From contig JACKQB010000001.1 in assembly GCA_024233115.1 (NCBI GenBank), positions 496,001 to 560,000 of the forward strand: 64,000 nt of DNA, read 5' to 3'. Position numbers and translations under genes: made by a program. The DNA is from Akkermansiaceae bacterium. GTDB taxonomy: Bacteria; Verrucomicrobiota; Verrucomicrobiia; Verrucomicrobiales; Akkermansiaceae. The notes beneath the pieces are model-generated. The model was not told the DNA's origin. It made no database searches and saw only the letters and a list, made by a program, of their open reading frames with translations. Positions within the stretch are counted from its first letter, which is position 1. Each line of letters starts with the position of its first letter. This document shows, piece by piece, positions 49,444 through 57,164 of the stretch.

Positions 49444-49821
49444 ATGAAAAAACCAATTGCCATGCTCGTTGCCATCACCGCCTGTTTCTTTGTCGGGACT
49501 CCTGCAAGTCAGGCCGACAATGCTTCCGAGCTCAAGGCCCGTATGGAGCAGCGTCTTAACCAGGTGGTTGCGCTGAAGCAAAACGGCTCCGTGGGCGAAA
49601 ACAACCTCGGCTATCTCACTGCTAGAAAAGCTCTCAGTGGCGATGATGCAAAGCTTGTTGCCGCTGAAAATGCCGACCGCAAAGCAGTCTACACCATCAT
49701 TGCGGGGAAGACGCATTCGTCCGCCACAACTGTCGGAAAAACACGCGCTGCGAGTATCCGTAAATCGGCTCCCAAGGGTACCTGGGTACAGCTCGCCGAT
49801 GGGAGCTGGAAGGAGATGTAG
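49444..49821 (+). CDS. ydbL: YdbL-like DUF1318 periplasmic protein
   Basis: 125 residues with a cleavable signal (MKKPIAMLVAITACFFVGTPASQA). DUF1318 features: VGENNLGYLTARKALSGDDA, then a long helix AENADRKAVYTIIAGKT, and the ending KGTWVQLADGSWKEM, comparable with the VQGINGQW ending of E. coli YdbL. YdbL modulates YdbH-YnbE stacking. It is the last gene of the operon starting at the GTPase or earlier, 26 bases behind ynbE. Its stop lies 3 bases before palindromic element E. Confidence 0.82.
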   Translation: MKKPIAMLVAITACFFVGTPASQADNASELKARMEQRLNQVVALKQNGSVGENNLGYLTARKALSGDDAKLVAAENADRKAVYTIIAGKTHSSATTVGKTRAASIRKSAPKGTWVQLADGSWKEM

Positions 49822-49824
49822 CTG

Positions 49825-49899
49825 TGGCGGCGGTTTGCAACCGCCATGCCCGGGTGTTTCCCCATGGCTCATTGACGGGGCGGTTGCAAACCGCCGTCA
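49825..49899. repeat. TTTGCAA-core palindromic element, copy E
   Basis: A left arm (49825-49845) and right arm (49879-49899) of 21 bp pair with one mismatch around a 33-base loop. The arms match copy D in metH at 20 of 21 bases. It fills the whole 81-base gap between the convergent ydbL and prfA genes and can serve as a bidirectional terminator hairpin. Confidence 0.9.
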
Positions 49900-49902
49900 C
49901 CC

Positions 49903-50979
49903 TTATTCCATGCCCGCATCTTCGAGGCGTTGGGCCATTTCCGCGGTTTGCAGGGCGGCGGTCAGGTCGAAGAGGTCGCCGTCGAAAACACCATCCATGT
50001 TGTGGGTGGTGAAGCCGATCCGGTGGTCGGTGATCCGCGACTGTGGAAAGTTGTAGGTGCGGATTTTTTCTGACCGATCGCCTGAGCCGATCAGGGACCG
50101 GCGCTGCGCGGAGTATTGCTCGGCTTGCTCGCGTTGTTTGACTTCAAACAGCTTGGCGCGAAGGATTTCAAAGGCTTTTTCCTTGTTCTGGGTCTGGGAC
50201 CGGCCGTCCTGTGACTTCACCTGGATGCCGGAAGGAAGGTGGGTGATCTGGACGGCGGAGTCGGTGGTGTTGACGTGCTGACCGCCGGGGCCTCCTGAGC
50301 GGGTCGCCTGGATGTGCAGGTCTTCCGGCTTGAGCTGGATATCCACCTCCTCGGCTTCGGGCATCACCGCCACAGTGACCGTCGAGGTGTGAATACGGCC
50401 CTGGGTCTCCGTGGCTGGGACCCGCTGGACCCGGTGCACGCCGGACTCGTATTTCAGGAAACGGAACACCTCCTCACCGGTGATCTTGAGGACCACTTTG
50501 GAAAATCCGCCGGCTTCGGATGGCGTGGAATCAAGGTGTTCGTGTTTCCAACCGCGTTGCTCGGCGTAACGTTGGTACATACGCATCACCTCGCCTGCAA
50601 AGATAGCGGCTTCGTCACCGCCGGCACCGGACCTGATTTCCAACAAGGCATCGCGGTCTTCGGCTTCGTCGCGTGGCAGCAGGGCGTATTGCACGTCCTG
50701 GGAAAGTTTTTCGATGGTGGCCTCAAGCTCGGGGATCTCCATATTCGCCATTTCCGCGATTTCTTCATCGTCCTCCTTGGCGAGTTCACGGTTTTCCTCG
50801 AGATTGGTCCTGGCGGTTTCGAGGGTTTCCCACATTTCCAGCAGCTCTTTGAGCCGACGGTGCTCGCGCATGGTCTCGGTGGCCTTTTTCTGATCGGAGA
50901 ATAGGTCGGGGTCGGTGATGAGCTTTTCGACTTCGGCAAAGCGTTCACGGCGTTGTTCGATGAGGGAGGAGTAGTCCAT
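49903..50979 (-). CDS. prfA: Peptide chain release factor 1
   Basis: 358 residues, normal length. N-terminal helical domain, then the codon-recognition region with VQRVPATETQGRIHTSTVTV (PAT = the PxT tripeptide of RF1, reading UAG/UAA) and the catalytic loop RSGGPGGQHVNTTDSAV with the universal GGQ. It releases finished proteins on the ribosome. It is convergent with ydbL. Upstream (50980-51204) a 225-base spacer holds a G9 run and no gene I can support. Confidence 0.97.
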   Translation of the reverse strand: MDYSSLIEQRRERFAEVEKLITDPDLFSDQKKATETMREHRRLKELLEMWETLETARTNLEENRELAKEDDEEIAEMANMEIPELEATIEKLSQDVQYALLPRDEAEDRDALLEIRSGAGGDEAAIFAGEVMRMYQRYAEQRGWKHEHLDSTPSEAGGFSKVVLKITGEEVFRFLKYESGVHRVQRVPATETQGRIHTSTVTVAVMPEAEEVDIQLKPEDLHIQATRSGGPGGQHVNTTDSAVQITHLPSGIQVKSQDGRSQTQNKEKAFEILRAKLFEVKQREQAEQYSAQRRSLIGSGDRSEKIRTYNFPQSRITDHRIGFTTHNMDGVFDGDLFDLTAALQTAEMAQRLEDAGME

Positions 50980-51204
50980 GGGATAAGTTTGGAGTAATTG
51001 GTTTGAAGTTGGAAGAGGGTAGGGCTTTGTTTTGGAGTGCTGAGGCTTGCCCCCGCTGTGTGTGGGGGGGGGACGCTGGCTACACGCGGAGGGGTTTCAT
51101 TGTGCTGGTGCTGCTGGATGAGGGAAGTGCGGCTATCGCCGGAATAGAGTTCGGCAAGCCGACCCAGAAGAAAGCGGAGGCAAGCCTCGCGCACTCCATG
51201 GTGG

Positions 51205-51939
51205 TCAAGCGCCGCGCATCAGGGAGATTTGTGCGAGAGAGATGAGGGATTTCTGGATGTCTTCGGCGCTGGCGGATTTAAGCTCGGTGGCGGTCATGGC
51301 ACCCTCGACGGTGAACTTCCCCGACCTGGTGCGTCGCAGGGCGGAGAGGTGGGCACCGCAGCCGAGATCCTGGCCGATGTCGTGAGCGTAGGTGCGGACG
51401 TAGAAACCCTTGGAGCAATTGACAGTGAAGTCAACCTCGGGCAGGACGATACGGTCGAGCGAGTAATCGGTGACATAGACGGCGCGTGGTTTGCGTTCAA
51501 CCTCGATGCCTTTGCGGGCGAGTTTATAGAGTGGCACACCATCCTTTTTAATAGCGGATACCATTGGCGGGATTTGCTCGAAGCTGCCGACGTATTTGTT
51601 GAAAGCGGCATCAATTTGTGGCCCGGTGAATGGCGGGACTTCCTTTTCTTCGAGAATGTCGCTTTCCTTGTCTTGTGAAGAGGTGGTGGCTCCAAGTGTT
51701 AGAGTGCCCTTGTATTCCTTGTCCTCGGACATAAGCAGATCCTGGATCTTGGTGGCCTTGCCAATGACCAGCATCAGCAGCCCGGTGGCCATCGGGTCGA
51801 GCGTGCCGCAGTGGCCTATTTTCTTGAACTTGAGTTGTCGGCGGCAGATGGCGACGGCATCGTGGGATGTCATGCCGGGTTCTTTATCGATGAGAAGAAC
51901 ACCGCAGGGTGCGTCAGTCTGGAGTGGATTTTGTGTCAT
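51205..51939 (-). CDS. truB: tRNA pseudouridine-55 synthase
   Basis: 244 residues from MTQNPLQTDAPCGVLLIDKE; the frame is open 22 codons further but that part lacks family similarity. Catalytic Asp in KIGHCGTLDPMATGLLMLVIG, then tRNA-binding YKGTLTLGATTSSQDKESD, KRDGVPLYKLAR-like and the YVRTYAHDIGQDLGCGAHL motif. It converts U55 of tRNAs to pseudouridine. It is followed on the minus strand by prfA and preceded by nrnA, a common arrangement around rbfA/nrnA/truB. Confidence 0.96.
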   Translation of the reverse strand: MTQNPLQTDAPCGVLLIDKEPGMTSHDAVAICRRQLKFKKIGHCGTLDPMATGLLMLVIGKATKIQDLLMSEDKEYKGTLTLGATTSSQDKESDILEEKEVPPFTGPQIDAAFNKYVGSFEQIPPMVSAIKKDGVPLYKLARKGIEVERKPRAVYVTDYSLDRIVLPEVDFTVNCSKGFYVRTYAHDIGQDLGCGAHLSALRRTRSGKFTVEGAMTATELKSASAEDIQKSLISLAQISLMRGA

Positions 51940-52030
51940 TGGGAAATGGGGTGAAATGCGGGGCTGGGGAGCTGTGGGTTGATTGTGGTCGGGGACCTCC
52001 TTCACACGAGGTTATGGTGGGCAGGCAGGA

Positions 52031-53008
52031 TTATGCCACGGCTTGGCTGATGGCGGCGAGAACCTTGGACCGGGCGTCTGCGATGGGGCCCGGCATCCGG
52101 ATGCCGGCGGCACGGGTGTGGCCGCCGCCGCCGAATTTCCGCGCGAGCTCGCTACAGTTGACGGTGTCGTCCTTGGCGCGGAGTGAGACGCGGATTTTTC
52201 CTTCGGGAAGCTCTTCAAAGAAAACGGCGACGATAACCCCTTCGATTCCCCGGATGAGGTCGATGAGATCCTCGCTGTCCTCGGGTTTGAGTTGGTGTTC
52301 GACTTTGACCGCATTGAGTAGTTCCCAGTGGGCGACCTTGCCCTCGTTTTCAAGCTCAAGAGTATTGAGTAGGGAGCGCAGCAACTCGATCCGTCGGTAG
52401 GGTTTGTTATCGTAGGTCAGGGCATTGATGGTGCCGACATCGATACCGCGGCGAACGAGGTCGGCGGCCATTTCATAGGTGTCGGCAGTGGTGTTGGAGT
52501 ATTGGAATGAGCCGGTGTCGGTGGAGACGGCGACGTAAATCGAGTCACGGGTCAGCTCGGAAAAGGGGAAGTCCTGCTCGGTGATCAGATGGTAGAGAAT
52601 CTGTCCGGTGGCGGGTGAAGAGGCATCGATGTGGTTGAGATCGCCGTACTTCGGATTGGAAACGTGATGGTCAATGTTAATCCAGAGGCTGGCCTTGGAG
52701 GCTGCGTTCAGAGCCTTGTCACCGAGTCGTGGCTTGGTGGCGCAGTCGAGGGCGATAGCGACTTGCACATCGAGTGGCCCGGCTGGCGGCGTTTGTATTT
52801 TATCGCTGCCAGGAAGGAAGGCGAGGTTGTCGGGCAGGCCGTCTTCATTGATGTAATGGACGGTTTTTCCCATCTCTTCGAGAGCGTGGCCGAGGGCGAT
52901 CTGGGAGCCGATGGCATCGCCGTCGGGGCGAAGGTGGCTGAGGACGATAAAGGAGTCGTGGGCGCGGATAGCATCGGCGATCTCCTGGAAGCTGTTATTT
53001 TCACTCAT
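52031..53008 (-). CDS. nrnA: DHH-family phosphoesterase, NrnA type
   Basis: 325 residues. The DHH domain has HLRPDGDAIGS near the N-terminus, ALDCATKPRLG, the name-giving DHH in NIDHHVSNPKYGD, and VSTDTGSFQYSNT. The DHHA1 domain ends with RKFGGGGHTRAAGIRM. NrnA enzymes degrade 2-5-mer RNA and 3'-phosphoadenosine-5'-phosphate with manganese. It lies 91 bases upstream of truB and is probably co-transcribed. Divergent from cdaA, sharing a 134-base spacer. Confidence 0.93.
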   Translation of the reverse strand: MSENNSFQEIADAIRAHDSFIVLSHLRPDGDAIGSQIALGHALEEMGKTVHYINEDGLPDNLAFLPGSDKIQTPPAGPLDVQVAIALDCATKPRLGDKALNAASKASLWINIDHHVSNPKYGDLNHIDASSPATGQILYHLITEQDFPFSELTRDSIYVAVSTDTGSFQYSNTTADTYEMAADLVRRGIDVGTINALTYDNKPYRRIELLRSLLNTLELENEGKVAHWELLNAVKVEHQLKPEDSEDLIDLIRGIEGVIVAVFFEELPEGKIRVSLRAKDDTVNCSELARKFGGGGHTRAAGIRMPGPIADARSKVLAAISQAVA

Positions 53009-53142
53009 ACGGATGGAACGTGTGGTTGCAGGGGATTTAGACAGAATGAACAGAAATGACAGATTTTTTTTAAGTGGTTTGTGTTGTCATGTCAGATTGA
53101 AGTTTCCAGTCAGGGGTTTTAGGTCTATGATTGCGCCACGAA

Positions 53143-53979
53143 ATGGAATTTCTGTATGAACATTGGACCGACGGTATTGAGATTCTGATCTTGTGGATTG
53201 GGCTCTACCAGATTTACCGGGCGTTTAGAAAAACCCGCGGTGCCCGTATTCTGGTGGGATTGGTATTGCTGCTGATGGTGCTGTCGCTGCTGTCCCAGGT
53301 GCTGGGGCTGGATGTGATCTGGTGGTTGCTATCCAAAGTGCTCGCGCTGATGGCCTTTGGTTTGATCATCATTTTCCAACCGGAGTTACGCAATGCGCTG
53401 GCGAGGCTGGGGAGTAGCAAGTTGTTTATGTTTTCCCAGACGAAGAAACACGAGTTTCTGGATACCTTTGCGGAAGCTGTCGGACAATTATCCAAAAAGC
53501 GCATCGGCGCCTTGTTCGCCTTTGAGCGGTCCATTTCACTCAAGGAGCATTTGGAAACAGGGGTGGAGCTGGATGCTGTTTTGTCGCCCGAGTTTGCGCT
53601 AACGGTGTTTTATCCCAAAACGGCCTTACATGACGGCGGTATGATTATCGCCCAGAACCGGGTGGCCGGTGCTGGCTGCGTATTCCCGGTGAGCTCCCGC
53701 GAACTGGCGGACCGGAGCACGGGATTGCGACACCGCGCTGCGATCGGTGTGACCGAGGAAACGGACTGCGTGGCTGTGGTGGTCAGCGAGGAAACCGGGC
53801 AGATATCGATTTGTGTGGATGGCAAGCTTGAAAGGAATTTAAGCGAGCGGGAATTCCGTGAGAGAATGGAATCCATCTTTTTACCCAAGGAAGAGACTCA
53901 TGAAGAACGTACTGAAGAAGAACTGGCCAGCGAAACTAGCGACCTTGATGGTAGCGGTAGCGATCTGGTTTCTGATTGA
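53143..53979 (+). CDS. cdaA: Diadenylate cyclase CdaA
   Basis: About 278 residues from MEFLYEHWTDGIEI; a TTG four codons earlier is possible. Three N-terminal TM segments (ILILWIGLYQIYRAF, ILVGLVLLLMVLSLLSQVLG, LALMAFGLIIIFQPELRNAL) precede the DAC domain (about 105-235), with the motifs LHDGGMII (normally DGA) and GLRHRAAIG. It makes c-di-AMP from two ATP, controlling osmotic and cell-wall functions. The acidic C-terminal tail (EERTEEELASETSDLDGSGS) is encoded in DNA that also carries the start of a second reading frame. Confidence 0.93.
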   Translation: MEFLYEHWTDGIEILILWIGLYQIYRAFRKTRGARILVGLVLLLMVLSLLSQVLGLDVIWWLLSKVLALMAFGLIIIFQPELRNALARLGSSKLFMFSQTKKHEFLDTFAEAVGQLSKKRIGALFAFERSISLKEHLETGVELDAVLSPEFALTVFYPKTALHDGGMIIAQNRVAGAGCVFPVSSRELADRSTGLRHRAAIGVTEETDCVAVVVSEETGQISICVDGKLERNLSEREFRERMESIFLPKEETHEERTEEELASETSDLDGSGSDLVSD

Positions 53980-54043
53980 TTATATTATCAAGAACGAGAC
54001 GCTGGGGGGCTCCAAACCAGGAGCCGTCGAGCAGGGTGAGTGA
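53900..54043 (+). CDS. Mini-CdaR/YbbR-type TM peptide overlapping cdaA
   Basis: 47 residues, MKNVLKKNWPAKLATLMVAV then AIWFLIDYII and a short polar tail. The layout K-NW-x-KL-A-x-hydrophobic-WFL is the N-terminal membrane anchor of CdaR (YbbR-domain) proteins, which normally sit beside CdaA and regulate it. Here no YbbR repeats follow. AAGGAAG lies 6-7 bases before the ATG, a fair ribosome site in a region where such sites are rare. It overlaps the last 80 bases of cdaA in another frame. It could be a reduced CdaR or a relic. Confidence 0.6.
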   Translation: MKNVLKKNWPAKLATLMVAVAIWFLIDYIIKNETLGGSKPGAVEQGE

Positions 54044-54063
54044 ATGGTTGTAAGCAATAGGAA

Positions 54064-54708
54064 ATGAAAGGGATATTTGTCACAGGAACCGATACCGGAG
54101 CTGGGAAAACGTATGTAAGCTCGTTGATTATCAAAGCGCTCCGGGCTGAGGGGGTGGATGCCGTGGGGTATAAACCGATTTGCTGTGGCGGTCGGGAGGA
54201 TGCCTACGCATTGCAGAATGCATCGGGTGGTGCGGTGGATCTGGATCGCGTCAATCCATGTTATCTCCGCACTCCGGCGGCACCGTATGTGGCGGGAATG
54301 TTTGAAAACAAGGAGCTGACCATCGAGCCGTTGGTGCAAGGATACAAAGACCTTGGTGCAGAGTATGAGGTGGTGGTGGTCGAGGGGGTCGGTGGCTGGC
54401 AGGTGCCGATTTTAAAAGACTACATGGTGGCGGATTTTTCCAGGGATCTGGGGCTGCCCACGGTGCTCGTAGTGGGAAATCGCCTCGGCGCGCTGAATAT
54501 GACCTTGCTGACAGTACAGTCGATGCGCGCCAGCGGTATCGAGCCCGCCGGGTTGGTTTTCAATCACCTCGATGATGAGTTGGATACCGCGGCGATAACC
54601 AACAAGGGGATCGCCGAAGATCTGACTGGAGTGCCGGTGCTCATGGATGTCATCCGTGATCAGGAAGAGCTTGAGGCGTGGCCGTTTTTGGAGTTGATTG
54701 GCCGATGA
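54064..54708 (+). CDS. bioD: ATP-dependent dethiobiotin synthetase
   Basis: 214 residues. P-loop GTDTGAGKTYVSSLI at the N-terminus, YKPICCGGREDA (substrate site), VVVVEGVGGWQVP, and VVGNRLGALNMTLLTVQSM, all in the order of BioD. It closes the ureido ring of dethiobiotin from diaminopelargonic acid, CO2 and ATP. Other biotin genes are not in the window. It begins 20 bases after the mini-CdaR stop, so cdaA, mini-CdaR, bioD and the GNAT gene may share a transcript. Confidence 0.93.
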   Translation: MKGIFVTGTDTGAGKTYVSSLIIKALRAEGVDAVGYKPICCGGREDAYALQNASGGAVDLDRVNPCYLRTPAAPYVAGMFENKELTIEPLVQGYKDLGAEYEVVVVEGVGGWQVPILKDYMVADFSRDLGLPTVLVVGNRLGALNMTLLTVQSMRASGIEPAGLVFNHLDDELDTAAITNKGIAEDLTGVPVLMDVIRDQEELEAWPFLELIGR

Positions 54709-54754
54709 CGAATGGATCATGGACAATGCCCAACGGGTGATGTAGGAAGTCGGT

Positions 54755-55228
54755 ATGATTGACATGTTGGTGAGGCTGTATGAGCTACCTGAAACCGGTG
54801 GGATTTACTCTCGGGTTGAGAAACAGGGGATTGTTTTGCGTCGCGCGCGCGCCTATGAGCGACACATCGTGGCTGCGTGGGCGGGAGCCCATTTTTCTCC
54901 GAAGTGGGCAAGTGAAGTGAAGGTCGCGTTTTCGCGGCAGCCGGTCAGCTGCTACATCGCCACCAAGGATAAAGAGATCCTGGGATTCGCCTGTTATGAA
55001 ACGACAGCCAAAGGATTCTACGGCCCCACGGGTGTTAGTGAGGCCGCCCGTGGCACGGGGATAGGCAAGGCACTGCTGTTCAAAAGCATGCAGGGACTCA
55101 AAGACCTCGGTTATGTCTACGGCGTGATTGGCGGTGTCGGACCACGTGGCTTTTATGAAAAAGCCTGTGGTGCCGTGGAGATCCCGGGCAGTGATCCGGG
55201 TATCTATCGTGACATTTTACCCGATTAA
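54755..55228 (+). CDS. GNAT family N-acetyltransferase
   Basis: 157 residues. The GNAT core is visible: beta strand ILGFACYETTAKGFYGPTGV, the acetyl-CoA pyrophosphate loop EAARGTGIGKALLFKSMQGL (Q/RxxGxG/A) and a final strand VIGGVGPRGFYEKACGA. The first 25 residues are unmatched. The substrate is unknown. It stands between bioD and the ubiE/menG gene on the same strand, with short spacers (46 and 37 bases), so an operon is likely. Confidence 0.85.
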   Translation: MIDMLVRLYELPETGGIYSRVEKQGIVLRRARAYERHIVAAWAGAHFSPKWASEVKVAFSRQPVSCYIATKDKEILGFACYETTAKGFYGPTGVSEAARGTGIGKALLFKSMQGLKDLGYVYGVIGGVGPRGFYEKACGAVEIPGSDPGIYRDILPD

Positions 55229-55265
55229 GTTGGTATTTGGCCTTTGAAACTTGGAGTTTAAAAAC

Positions 55266-55937
55266 GTGCAGGATCCTAAGTATGTAAAAGAGGCTTTCAG
55301 CCGAATCGCAGACCGTTATGTGGTCACCAACCATGTTCTCAGCCTGGGGACCGATATTCTGTGGCGGAAAAAAGTGGGTCGGATCGTCGCCGACTGGGAG
55401 CCCGGGACCATTCTCGATGTCGCCACCGGCACAGGTGACCTTGCGTTGGAAATCCAGTCGAAATGTCCCGGTGCCGAAGTGACGGGATCGGATTTCTGCG
55501 AGGAAATGTTGGCCTATGCAGCGGATAGCGGCGTGCGGAAGACTGTCGTGGCGGATGCGATGAATTTGCCGTTCGAGGACGATTGTTATGACGTGCTCAC
55601 CGTGGCATTTGGTCTGCGTAACATGGCGAGCTGGCCGGATGCGCTGAAGGAAATGCGTCGTGTGCTCAAGCCGGGCGGCCATTTGCTGGTGCTCGATTTC
55701 TCATTGCCCACGGGGATGTTGCGTGGCCCGTATCGCTTTTACCTGAATAAAATCCTCCCCAGGATCGCAGGCCTGATCACGGGTGAGGGCGATGCCTACG
55801 AGTATCTGGCTGGAACGATCGAAGAGTTTCCAAGCGGTGAAAAAATGACCGTTCTGATCGAGTCCTGTGGATTTACCGATGCGGTGGCCGATCCGCTGAC
55901 CTTTGGCGTCGCGTCCATCTATACTGCCACGGCGTGA
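55266..55937 (+). CDS. ubiE: Demethylmenaquinone methyltransferase
   Basis: 223 residues from GTG, preceded by GGAG nine bases upstream, which decides this start over a TTG five codons earlier. UbiE/MenG signatures: RYVVTNHVLSLGTDILWRKK, SAM motif ILDVATGTGDLALEIQ, ADAMNLPFEDDCYDVLTVAF, GLRNMASWPDALKEMRRVLK, and PRIAGLITGEGDAYEYLAGT with the family E-Y-L tail. It adds the ring methyl in menaquinone (or ubiquinone) synthesis; the quinone type cannot be read here. Co-oriented with the GNAT gene and hisC. Confidence 0.92.
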   Translation: MQDPKYVKEAFSRIADRYVVTNHVLSLGTDILWRKKVGRIVADWEPGTILDVATGTGDLALEIQSKCPGAEVTGSDFCEEMLAYAADSGVRKTVVADAMNLPFEDDCYDVLTVAFGLRNMASWPDALKEMRRVLKPGGHLLVLDFSLPTGMLRGPYRFYLNKILPRIAGLITGEGDAYEYLAGTIEEFPSGEKMTVLIESCGFTDAVADPLTFGVASIYTATA

Positions 55938-55984
55938 TGATATATTCCGTTGCGAAGCGGGAAATTGTTGCTTAGCCTGCCGCC

Positions 55985-57079
55985 ATGTCGATCCAACCAT
56001 TTTCCAACCAGTTTGTCTGTGATCTCGTGGCTTATGAGCCGGGGAAACCCATCGAGGAAACCGCCCGCGAGCTGGGCCTCGATCCATCGACCATCGTCAA
56101 ACTCGCCTCCAACGAAAACCCGCTCGGTCCGGCACCTGCGGCCAAGGAGGCAATGCGTAATGCAATCGATAGTGTGCACATCTACCCCGACGGCGGTGGA
56201 TTTCAATTAAGGTCCGCCTTGGCTGAAAAACACGGCCTTGGCTTGGAACATGTCGTCCTCGGTAATGGCTCTAACGAAATCATCGAGTTGCTGTGCCACT
56301 GTTTCCTCAATCCCAAAGCCGAGCTGATTGCTGCGGAGCACGCCTTTGTGGTTTATAAACTGATGGCCACCCTGTTTGGTGCCAAGTACGTGGAAGTGGC
56401 GGATCCCGGTTTTGTCCATGACCTTGAGGGGATGGCGGATGCGATTACCGATGATACCCGGCTCGTGTTTATCGCCAATCCTAACAATCCAACCGGCACA
56501 TTGGTCGGGCAGGCGGCACTGGACCGGTTTATGGACAGGCTACCCGGGCACGTGGTCGCTGTTTTTGATGAAGCCTACTACGAATTTCTCAATGATGCAC
56601 CGGATACGCTGAAGTACATCAAAGAGGGGCGCAACGTCTGTATCCTGCGCACCTTTTCCAAGGCCTACGGCCTGGCGGGCCTCAGGATAGGTTACGGACT
56701 TGCATCCCCGGAGGTTGCCGCCATATTGCAAAAAGCGCGCCAGCCGTTTAATGCCAATGCCATGGCCCAGGCAGCTGCCTTGGCGGCGATGGATGATGCG
56801 GACCATGTGGCCAATACCCTGGAGACTAACAATCAAGGCCTCAAATTCTACGAAAAAGCATTCACTGAGCGGGGTTTGGAGTATGTGCCCAGCGTGGCCA
56901 ATTTCATCCTCGTCAAAGTCGGTGATGGCGATGCCCTGTTTAAGAATATGCTGAAAAAAGGGGTTATTGTCCGCGCCATGAGCGGCTACAAGCTGCCGGA
57001 TTGGGTGCGCATTTCCATCGGCACCCAGCCTGAGAACGAACGTTGTATCGAAGTGCTCGATGAGGCCCTGGGCCTGTGA
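55985..57079 (+). CDS. hisC: Histidinol-phosphate aminotransferase
   Basis: 364 residues, normal length. PLP-enzyme landmarks: KLASNENPLGPAPAAKEAM, VLGNGSNEIIELL, FIANPNNPTGTLV, VVAVFDEAYYEF, and the PLP lysine in RTFSKAYGLAGLRIGYG. It transaminates imidazole-acetol phosphate with glutamate in histidine synthesis; related HisC2 enzymes also serve aromatic amino acids. No other his genes are nearby. Starts without a visible Shine-Dalgarno (gccgccATG). Confidence 0.95.
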   Translation: MSIQPFSNQFVCDLVAYEPGKPIEETARELGLDPSTIVKLASNENPLGPAPAAKEAMRNAIDSVHIYPDGGGFQLRSALAEKHGLGLEHVVLGNGSNEIIELLCHCFLNPKAELIAAEHAFVVYKLMATLFGAKYVEVADPGFVHDLEGMADAITDDTRLVFIANPNNPTGTLVGQAALDRFMDRLPGHVVAVFDEAYYEFLNDAPDTLKYIKEGRNVCILRTFSKAYGLAGLRIGYGLASPEVAAILQKARQPFNANAMAQAAALAAMDDADHVANTLETNNQGLKFYEKAFTERGLEYVPSVANFILVKVGDGDALFKNMLKKGVIVRAMSGYKLPDWVRISIGTQPENERCIEVLDEALGL

Positions 57080-57164
57080 ATGATGATCCGGCCGTGTTGC
57101 TGCGTCCGATGCATGGTTGACACTTGGCGGTCAAAGATTATGCTGAACCAGCTATCAACTATTC

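Noticed and set aside
50980..51204. Possible small gene between prfA and truB
   Set aside because: Only short frames with no start context or motif; G-rich low-complexity spacer with a G9 run.
53858..53899. Longer form of the mini-CdaR ORF starting at 53858
   Set aside because: The extra 14 residues are a shadow of cdaA; the ATG at 53900 has its own ribosome site and begins the conserved anchor.
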